From positions 62,001 through 126,000 of the forward strand of contig WNNJ02001502.1 in the NCBI GenBank assembly GCA_012934845.2: a DNA stretch of 64,000 nucleotides, given 5' to 3'. The position numbers and the translations under genes were made by a program. This DNA is from Pomphorhynchus laevis. Taxonomy: Eukaryota > Acanthocephala > Palaeacanthocephala > Echinorhynchida > Pomphorhynchidae. Below the pieces are notes generated by a model that worked only from the letters and a program-made list of their open reading frames with translations, made no database searches and was not told the origin of the DNA. This document shows, in pieces, positions 43,609 to 51,099 of this stretch (the first letter of the stretch is position 1; every line of letters starts with the position of its first letter).

Positions 43609-43808
43609 ATCGCTATTCTGTGTAGACAGCAGTTTATGCGGAGGATGGAGCAATGGCTGTGCGAGACAAACTCACAGTCTATACCGGATCGTTATCCTTG
43701 GGAGGAATGTTGAATTTTTTTTTCTTTTCAATTTTTTTCTTTTTTTCATGTGATCAGACAAAACAGCCCTACAGTCTTGTAATTGAATAAATAAAATAAA
43801 TAAATAAA

Positions 43809-44550
43809 TGCTCTTGTGGTATATTGCTTCAATTTCTCATATGCTCTCTTGTAAAACAAGTGGTGTGATAATCATTCGTCGTAACATTATGCGAGATGTG
43901 ATTGCTAAAGAGCTGAATGAAATTTGCAAAGCAGTCAGAATTGATCCGAATTAAAAGAAATCCCTACCAACATAGTCATAGACTCCTAGGTTACTTGCAC
44001 GGACCCACGCGTGCGTTTTGATATTTCATGTAGGGGTATCTTTGGTGAGTATGTGGTAAAATCCTATATGGACGTATATATTTATAATCATCTATCACCA
44101 TCATATATTGCCAGAAATCCGAAGGAGTGTAATGAATACCACCAAAGAAGAAAATACTCAAAGTACGTCGAAAGAATAGTGCATATTGAATGAGGAAACT
44201 TTCATCCTCTTATATTTTTATAACGGGTTCTGTTGGGACTGAAACAGAAAGAATTTTCAGTTGGATAGCAACCAAATCAGCTCAACGTGGTCAGATATCT
44301 TACAGTGTAAGTATAAAATTGATGCGACAGCGTTTAGGTGTCATATTGGCTAAAGTCACATCGATCTGCGTGAGGTATACGAGACAACAGGCTTTTAATG
44401 CTTTATGCTCAGCACCATTCAGCGATGAGTAAGCAACGCTCAAAACAGGAAGAAAGAGATTGTTGTCAATGTTATTTTGTTTGACCTAATGCCCATTTGC
44501 GGGAACCTTGTTTGTATTACTTTGAAATAAATTTATTATTATAAAAAAAT
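43809..44550 (+). pseudogene. RLE-C copy 6, knuckle to 3' UTR
   Basis: This is a 5'-truncated RLE-C copy beginning in the knuckle (CSCG, then HMLSCKTSGVIIIRRNIMRD in broken frames). The nuclease region is RVRFDISCRGIFGEYVVKSY, MDVYIYNHLSPSYIARNP and YHQRRKYSKYVERI. The tail FHPLIF is followed by frame-shifted remains to 44432. The 3' UTR has CCCATTTGCGGGAACC at 44492-44507 and an A-rich end near 44547. Confidence 0.65.
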
Positions 44551-44639
44551 CTCAAACATGAAAATTATGGGAAATTATTATTCTAATTTTCAAACATGAA
44601 AATCATGGGAAATACTAATTAGATAAGGAATAATATATG

Positions 44640-45625
44640 GATAATATGTCAATGCGACAAAAACGCAACTACTCTGTCATCCGAGTACCGATTTTTCTAC
44701 TCCAAAAATAGCTGTTAATCACTCGAGCTTAGTCATCGCAATTTTGGGCGTACCAGTTGGTACTGAAAAGTTTATCGAGGATAATATATCCGAAAATGTT
44801 GCAAATGGGTTTTATTATTAGAACGCCTCGTGTCGGTTGCCTGTGTTGACCCTTATGTAGCGTATGCAGGTTTCACAAAATCGTTACAGTTCAAATGGTC
44901 CCACCTAAGAACTGTTCAATGTTCACCAGCTCAACTTGATTCGTTAAGTTCGACCATTTTCAACAGGTTAATAACTTAATTGCACAAATCACGGTTGACT
45001 CGACATGGAAATCAGTTTTATCACCTCCGATAAAGTTGGGTGGTATAGGAATCACGGACCCAACACATGCATGCAGTCTTGAGTATGAATACTCAGAAAA
45101 ATTGTGCAAAACATTCGATTACGGACTAGGTGTCATCTATATGCGTCATTTGCTGAAATCAACAATTCATAATATTTCAATAATGAGGACACATGCTTCT
45201 CACAACAGATTACATTATGTTATCCAGCGAATGGAACAGGCATCATCCAACGTTATCGCACATGCTACAATGGTCGGTAGAACGATCGTTGAACACGGAC
45301 ATTTTGTTCCTGCCATATTCTCAACTTATGGTGGAATCAAAGTATCTGATATGGCTCTATTCAGAGCTATTGCTACCAAGCGAACCATCGCTAACAAATC
45401 TGCGTACTCAAACGTGCTGAGTCACTATAAAAGACGAATTGGATTTGCAATAGCTCGATCAGTGTCTGCGAGTCTCCGGTGTCCTCGCTCAAGGAGGAAA
45501 TCATGTGGGCAAATGACTTCAGAATAGGATAAAAAAATCGATTTAGCGTAAATATAATAGTGTTTATTAAGGACACATTTGTGGGTAACCCTTCAAATTG
45601 TGTATTTATTATGATTAATTATAAA
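44640..45625 (+). pseudogene. RLE-C copy 7, internally deleted
   Basis: It starts in the RT after FADD (ILGVPVGTEKFIEDNIS in a frame near 44740, compare LGIPIGTDAF at 32650). It continues with the thumb KLGGIGITDPTHACSLEYEY (45036 frame), then jumps from SSNVIAHATMVGRTIVEHGH directly to FVPAIFSTYGGIKVSDMALF. The knuckle and nuclease core (about 180 residues) are deleted. The C-terminus ends at 45527. The 3' UTR carries CACATTTGTGGGTAACC at 45574-45590. Confidence 0.65.
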
Positions 45626-45774
45626 AAATCAAACAAGTTTGAAGAATTATTAATGACTTTAAAAGAAAGAAAAGTTTGCATCCCAAAGTGTTTACACATT
45701 AAAATGTAAACTATCTCACGTGATCATGTTTAAGAAACCAGATAATTGCCAACTAATTCTAATTGCCAACCACT

Positions 45775-45895
45775 TTCTGTCTATATGAATAAAATACTTA
45801 AAGTAATTAAAGTACATTTTAAAAAATATTGCAAGGTAATCGAAATTAATACTGGTATAAAACACTATTTCAGTATTAATTCAGTATTATTTCAG
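45775..45895 (+). mobile_element. Penelope-like element fragment
   Basis: About 120 bases match the RT segment found again at 49.88-49.92 kb and 54.14-54.19 kb (residues YCKVIEINTGIKHYFSI). It lies just before the longer Penelope-like copy and ends in a short ATTTCAGTATTA repeat. Confidence 0.55.
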
Positions 45896-45999
45896 TATTA
45901 ATAAGGTAAACGTAGCGCGTGGAGTGAAGGTGGTAGATCTTTAACAGATGCTGCTAAATGGGCCGTTGTAAGTTTAATCTGAGTCAACTAAACTAGGTG

Positions 46000-48058
46000 G
46001 CGACACCGAAAAAGCAACGTTAAAAATTATGACTTAAAAATTACATGTACTCAACCATATTGGGAAAATACGTAAGTACTAATGATTTCAATTTTAGATC
46101 TTTTAAATGTAACAGAAAAAATTGTATAGTTTGTGATGTTATAAATAATAATAATTGTATCGTAAGTAATACGACAAACAAATGTTTTTCATTAAATATT
46201 AATAATAATTGTAACTGCAATACCGCAGGTGTAGTGTATCTTATACAATGTACATGTGGATTGCAATATATAGGAAAAACATATCAAATGTTAAAAACCA
46301 GGTTTAGGCAACACATATATAATATACAGCATAATTGTCAAACTATATTTCATAAACATATGAGATTAATAGGACATGATATTAAAAACTGTAAATTATT
46401 TATTTTAGAACATATTATCGAAGAAAACATTTCAATATTAAATCAAAAACTATTAGAAAAAGAAGATTTTTGGATTAAAACGCTTAATTCCATGTACCCA
46501 TTAGGATTGAATGACGTGGTACAAGGAATTGGCAGAAGTAGTATAATACATAATAAACAACTATATTATAATAATCCAGTTAAACGCAAACCAAGAAGTC
46601 ATGGTGATAAAAGGAATAGGAAAAATAGAGTTAAAAATATTAAAAAAGATATGTATATAAATGAACAATTAGAAATATTAAAACAACTTTTAAGTGATAA
46701 TAAGCTAAAAGATCTTTATGTAAATATAAGAAGTTTTTCTAAAGATATCATATGTTCAATAAATCAGAAATTAATTAACGACTATGATAGGCTAAGTTGT
46801 ATAATAGACAGTTATTGTAATACAAAATACTATAATCGAACAATAAATGTTAATAATAGCAATAAAAAATATACACTGACCATAAAATTCATTAATAAAT
46901 GTATAGATAACATAAATATAGGTAGATTTTTAAATAATTCCAAAAGTAAAGAAATAATAGGATCAGATTTAAGCAAATATAGTTCTAAAATAATGTATAT
47001 GTTGTTACCGCTATTAGGACGAAAAATTTGTAATTATAATAAAGAATTGAAATCAATATGTAACGATAATATTAGAAACATAATGGAAACATAATGCAAT
47101 TGTAAAAGTCTTAGTTTTGATAAAATAAATGAACATATATGTACCCATAATCTAGAATTAATTGAAAATTATGAATTAAGAAAGCTGCTATCAAAAGGGT
47201 ATAAATATAGATTAAAAAATAATAACAGTAAAAATAAAATTTACAATTCGTTATATAATAGCTTAAATGATTACTTTAGTAAGCTGATTAATAGTGAAAG
47301 CTCAAATATATAATTATTAGATAAAATTAGAGAAAAAATGAAAATAGCAAACAATTATAAAAAGAAATATTAAATTAATAAAAATATGTATACCGAACTT
47401 AACAAATTAAGGCATAACTATATAATGACAACTATTGATAAAGCTAGTAATAACTTTGCCCTCATATGCAAAAAGCTTTATTATAATATACTGATGAAAG
47501 AAACTAATTATAATGATTTAAATGTAAATCTAACATACGAACGTGGTGAGTTGAGTTTAGAAACAATTATTACAAGTCATTGTTCAATAATGGATAAGAA
47601 GTGTATAAAGGTTGAATCAGATAATAAAACTATACCTGTATTATATTGGAATCCAAAATTACATAAAAATCAAATAAAACCTAGGTTCATACGTAGTGCT
47701 TTTAAATGTACATTAAAGCCACTTTCATTTAAGCAGAGGAAATACGTTCTAAACACGTATTTGGCCCCATTGTTTTGTTGGGTAAAGGAGTTAAGGGTCG
47801 AAACCTTATAGCATAGCAGTTCCTACTGGTGACCTCTAATCTCTAATCCTTATTCTGACACAACGTCTGTTATTTATTAGTCAATTCATAAAGATGTCTT
47901 TTATTTTAAATTTCATTTTTTTAACTTGATTTAAATTATAGAAAATCTAAAAACAATTATTAATTTTATTATTTAATTATTAAAATTTTGATTTAGCATT
48001 ATTATGCTTTGTTTATTTTATAATTATATTAAACACGTAGACTCAACTAGCTTATTTG
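46000..48058 (+). mobile_element. Penelope-like element with N-terminal GIY-YIG (Naiad-like), broken
   Basis: The copy starts with a GIY-YIG-bearing frame (46045-47094) and then has the first part of a Penelope-type RT (about 47.1-47.8 kb, with IPVLYWNPKLHKNQIKPRFI, the family's P-x-LY-x-x-x-KLHK motif). It jumps to a 3' UTR shared with the copy at 54.96-55.3 kb. The RT core is missing and the copy carries several breaks. The domain order, nuclease before RT, is the reverse of classical Penelope elements. It is the permuted arrangement described for the Naiad group. Confidence 0.7.
46045..47094 (+). CDS. GIY-YIG endonuclease module of the Penelope-like element
   Basis: This is a 349-codon open frame. 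Residues about 20-55 hold a cysteine cluster (FKCNRKNCIVC, then CFSLNINNNCNC). Residues about 60-130 hold the GIY-YIG fold: GVVYLIQCTCGLQYIGKTYQ (VYL and YIG as the two signature halves), the conserved Arg in TRFRQHI, a His pair, and EDFWIKTLNSMYPLGLND with the catalytic Glu. A basic linker (KRKPRSHGDKRNRKNR) and a helical, Asn/Ile/Lys-rich C-terminal part follow. The nuclease would cut target DNA for the attached RT. The cysteine cluster before GIY-YIG fits the Naiad-type group. Confidence 0.75.
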   Translation: MYSTILGKYVSTNDFNFRSFKCNRKNCIVCDVINNNNCIVSNTTNKCFSLNINNNCNCNTAGVVYLIQCTCGLQYIGKTYQMLKTRFRQHIYNIQHNCQTIFHKHMRLIGHDIKNCKLFILEHIIEENISILNQKLLEKEDFWIKTLNSMYPLGLNDVVQGIGRSSIIHNKQLYYNNPVKRKPRSHGDKRNRKNRVKNIKKDMYINEQLEILKQLLSDNKLKDLYVNIRSFSKDIICSINQKLINDYDRLSCIIDSYCNTKYYNRTINVNNSNKKYTLTIKFINKCIDNINIGRFLNNSKSKEIIGSDLSKYSSKIMYMLLPLLGRKICNYNKELKSICNDNIRNIMET

Positions 48059-48269
48059 ATTGGCCTCTACAAACAAAAACAAAGATTCAAATTATGTTTC
48101 GCCTTGCGGGTTTTTTAAAAAATATAAGTAGTTCAATTAAGAAATTTTTAAGCACTGTTTAAAAAATTCTTGATTTTAATTACTTAACTACTTACAATTT
48201 TTTGAAGAAGCCGAAAGGCGAAACGTAAATTGAAGAATTCATCTTTGTTTTTTGTTGGTAGAGGCCAAT
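48059..48269. repeat. 211-bp foldback element
   Basis: The two arms of about 100 bases are near-perfect inverted repeats, from ATTGGCCTCTAC at 48059 to GTAGAGGCCAAT ending at 48269, with a centre of only a few bases. The right arm holds AACTACTTACAAT and GCCGAAAGGCGAAAC (48210-48224). It lies at the end of the Penelope-like 3' UTR. It could be a MITE-like foldback or a snap-back product of the retroelement. Confidence 0.7.
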
Positions 48270-49140
48270 AATGCAGAGGAGGACTAGCAGACGGCAATAA
48301 ACGAATCTTGTGTATGAGGTACTAAAACACCTCTAGTAACCTCATAGAGTGCTTAACCAGCACTACGGCTTCACCAAATAGGATCATTAGCAAATGCACC
48401 GGCAAATAGCAGCGCATGTATCTTTATATCTGCTCACTTCTAATATGAATATATCTCAAATGATATCATTCTGCGTGAGTTATTGTAATCATATATACCT
48501 GAGCGCGAAAGAAAAACCAAAACAATAATAGATACTGCTTCGTCATCACAATGACTCATAAGTACCAGATCCCTCTCACTGCTAGATGCTGAAGAGGACT
48601 AGCAGACGGCAATAAACTAATCATGTGTATGAGATACTTGAAGACCTCTAGTAACCTCATAGAGCGCTAAAGCAGAAGTACGGTTTGAGCAAATAGTATA
48701 ATTAGCAAAGGCATTGGCAAATGCCACCGCATGTATCTTTATATCGGATCACTTCTTCTAATATGAATATATCAAATGATAATATTCCGCGTGAATCGTT
48801 GTAATCATATAAGCCCGACGCGAAAGAAAAACAAAAACAGTAATAGATACCTTTTTGTCATCACAATGACTCATAAGTGCCAGATCCCTCCCACCGCTGG
48901 ACGCAGAAGAGGACTAGCAGAGAACAAAATGAATCATGTGTATGAAGTACTAGAACATCTCTAGTAACCTCATAGTGCGCTAAACCAGCACTATGGCTCA
49001 CCAAATAGGATCATTAGCAAAAGCATTGGCGAATGCTAGCGCAGGTATCTTTATATCGGCTCACTTCTTCTAATATGAACATATCTCAAATGATACCATT
49101 CTGCGTGAATTTTTGTAAGCATATAAGTCCGACGCGAAAA
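48270..49140 (+). repeat. 315-bp satellite, 2.7 copies
   Basis: The unit starts at GGACTAGCAG (48281, 48596, 48911), giving two periods of exactly 315. The third copy ends at about 49140 within the unit. Copies differ by roughly 10 percent and by small indels. Units contain a conserved ACCTCATAG-x-GCGCTAAA-x-CAG region and ATTAGCAAA-x-GCATTGGC. No coding frame or known RNA is apparent. It sits between two Penelope-like pieces. Confidence 0.8.
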
Positions 49141-49324
49141 AGGCTGTCGCGTTATTCTTGAAAAGAGCATTTCCGATAAATTGCTTAAGTTCCAGTGGCA
49201 AAAAGCTCGTAAACTAAAAAATTTGCTTATCAGACCGTTTCTATCTATATCAGGAGATTAATTTGTAGCTGCATCGCGTCATTTGTTAGATCCTTGAAAT
49301 GATTCGGCATATGTAAAATAGAAA

Positions 49325-49924
49325 TTGCATCAAAGATGCTTGATAACAACGGTCCAGGATTCCATTTTAATACGGCAATATGTTTACATAACGTTATATA
49401 ATGACTATAATGCATACTTTGATAAGCTGATTAATAGTGGAAGCTTAAATACATCAAAGATTAAAACTTTGAAAGATTATATATTTGATAAAGTTTTAAA
49501 AATGAAAATAACAAACAATTATAAAAGGAAAGATCAAATTAATAAAAATATGTATACAGAACTTATCAAACTAAAGGAAATTATATAATAAAAACTATTT
49601 ATAAAGTTAGTAATAATTTTGTCTTCATATGCAAAAAGCTTTATTATAATATACTGATGAAAGAAATTAATTATAATGATTTAAATGTAAACGTAACATA
49701 TGAACGTAGTGATTTTAGTTTAGAAACAATTATCACAAGTCATATATCATAAAAATGGTATAAAGGTTGAATCAGATAATAAAACTATACCTATATTGTA
49801 TTCGAATCTAAAATTACATAAATATCCAATAAAACCTAGGTTCATATGTAGTGCTTTTAAATGTACATTAATACCGCTTTCTGCTTATATGAATAATATA
49901 CCTAAGTAATTAAAGCACACTTCA
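49325..49924 (+). mobile_element. Penelope-like element, left part (interrupted)
   Basis: This is RT N-terminal sequence matching the copy at 47.3-47.75 kb (YNDYNAYFDKLINSGS, KRKDQINKNMYTELIKLK, then a segment like IPVLYWNPKLHK). It is broken in several places and continues at 54130 after LINE-H. It is the same copy split by the LINE insertion. Confidence 0.65.
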
Positions 49925-50032
49925 GATTGAAATTCTTTGCTGCTAACTAACAAATACTTACAATCTAAAGTAAATCAAACATTGAAACATTGCAATCATA
50001 CATTGAACATACAGTGCAATCATCAAATCACC

Positions 50033-51000
50033 ATGACAGAACAGTCTGCGAATAAGCGATGCTGCCCTTGTAATGGTCAAACAGCTGTTTGTAAGGGCTG
50101 TGTGTGCGTTCGAAATAATAAGCAATGCATTAATTGTTGTGCACAACGATGCTCAAATCTAGAACGATTGATTCCATCCAATCAATATAACGACAAACAT
50201 ACAGCAAAATTCGCAACACAATATTCGAACAACGATGAACTGGGAATGACAGTAAACGCCGTGGAGACTATCTCCATCGAAATGAAGTGTACTACGGATA
50301 ATTGCAACGTGTATTCAACGGTAATCCTTCCGAGAAGGCTTTCTAGAGATTTACTGGCCCAAGATTACCTCTGTGGATTTTGTGCAGCCAAAGCAATCAA
50401 CGAAACCCGAATCGAAATAACTAAACTTAAAAGCCAGTTAATATCAAATGATTCAAATAGTTGCTAGACAAACAAAGAGCGTATACATAGAATAGTAAAT
50501 GAGTCTATCAACTCTTCCCTCAACCGTTGCATCAATAAGCAGGTATCTCATGCTGTTTGTTCTTTTCAACGCACACCAGAGGTAGATAAATCTTATTCTA
50601 AATTAGCAAACTCTCTTGATAGGGAAAGCGCTAGGGCCTCACATCTGATAGTTCATAATTTACCCGTTTCTGAAAACGAGCAACAAGTTATATTAAATCT
50701 CTTTGAGGAAATCGGTTGTCCTTTGGTCGGACAAAAATTAGACTTTCATCGACTCCCTGCACTTCATACTAACTCCCCTCCGTGGGTTAAGATAAAAACT
50801 AGCGTCATCCATGTGGAATCATCTTTAAAATCTTCGTTTAAGCTTAAGAATTCATCTCTCTTTCATACGGTGTACTTATGCCCTGATTTGTCGAAACTTG
50901 AACAAGAGGAACTTAAGGGACTACGGAAAGAATTATCCGAACGAAAAAGCCAGACCCAAGTAAGCGATATTATATTAGAGGACATAAGATAGTGGTTTCA
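50033..51000 (+). pseudogene. LINE-H ORF1: CXC-like finger, C4 finger and RRM-like domain
   Basis: From ATG 50033 it runs MTEQSANKRCCPCNGQTAVC, KGCVCVRNNKQCINCCAQRC, then SNLERL. This is a CXC-like eight-Cys finger (residues about 10-42) with the same spacing as in the RLE-C elements. Residues about 82-122 are the C4 finger typical of this LINE lineage (MKCTTDNCNVYSTV ... YLCGFCAAK). After a single in-frame TAG at 50465 the frame continues with SARASHLIVHNLPVSENEQQ, VKIKTSVIHVESS and LCPDLSKLEQEELKGLRKEL, an RRM-like C-terminal domain. A frameshift near 50960 moves the end (YYIRGHKIVVSSS) to the next frame. Two fingers in one ORF1 are unusual in this window. Confidence 0.75.
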
Positions 51001-51099
51001 TCAAGTAGGGAAGCCCACGCAGTAAATGTGAGCTTATTAGTACTCGGCGAAGTTTCGTCTACAGGCAACAACAATCTTTCTAACCCAGCCAATATATGA

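Larger units (their letters stand above)
39185..43805 (+). pseudogene. LINE-F ORF2 C-terminus, split by an LTR element
   Basis: The first part (39185-39768) gives MHESLKSRPNKDRIIQSTRQ, LSYVLRRCFLYPSVFCLKVM, YNSIIRLILLYCTPATFPCT, RGHSLTVKTLHHGKLSRISR and VRMWNLLPEDMV, the C-terminal region of a Rex1/CR1-like LINE. After the LTR element, 43609-43697 carry on in the same frame with ILCRQQFMRRMEQWLCETNS and a stop about 30 bases later. A T-rich 3' UTR follows, ending in an (AAAT)n tail near 43780-43807. The 5' part of the gene is missing. Confidence 0.7.
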
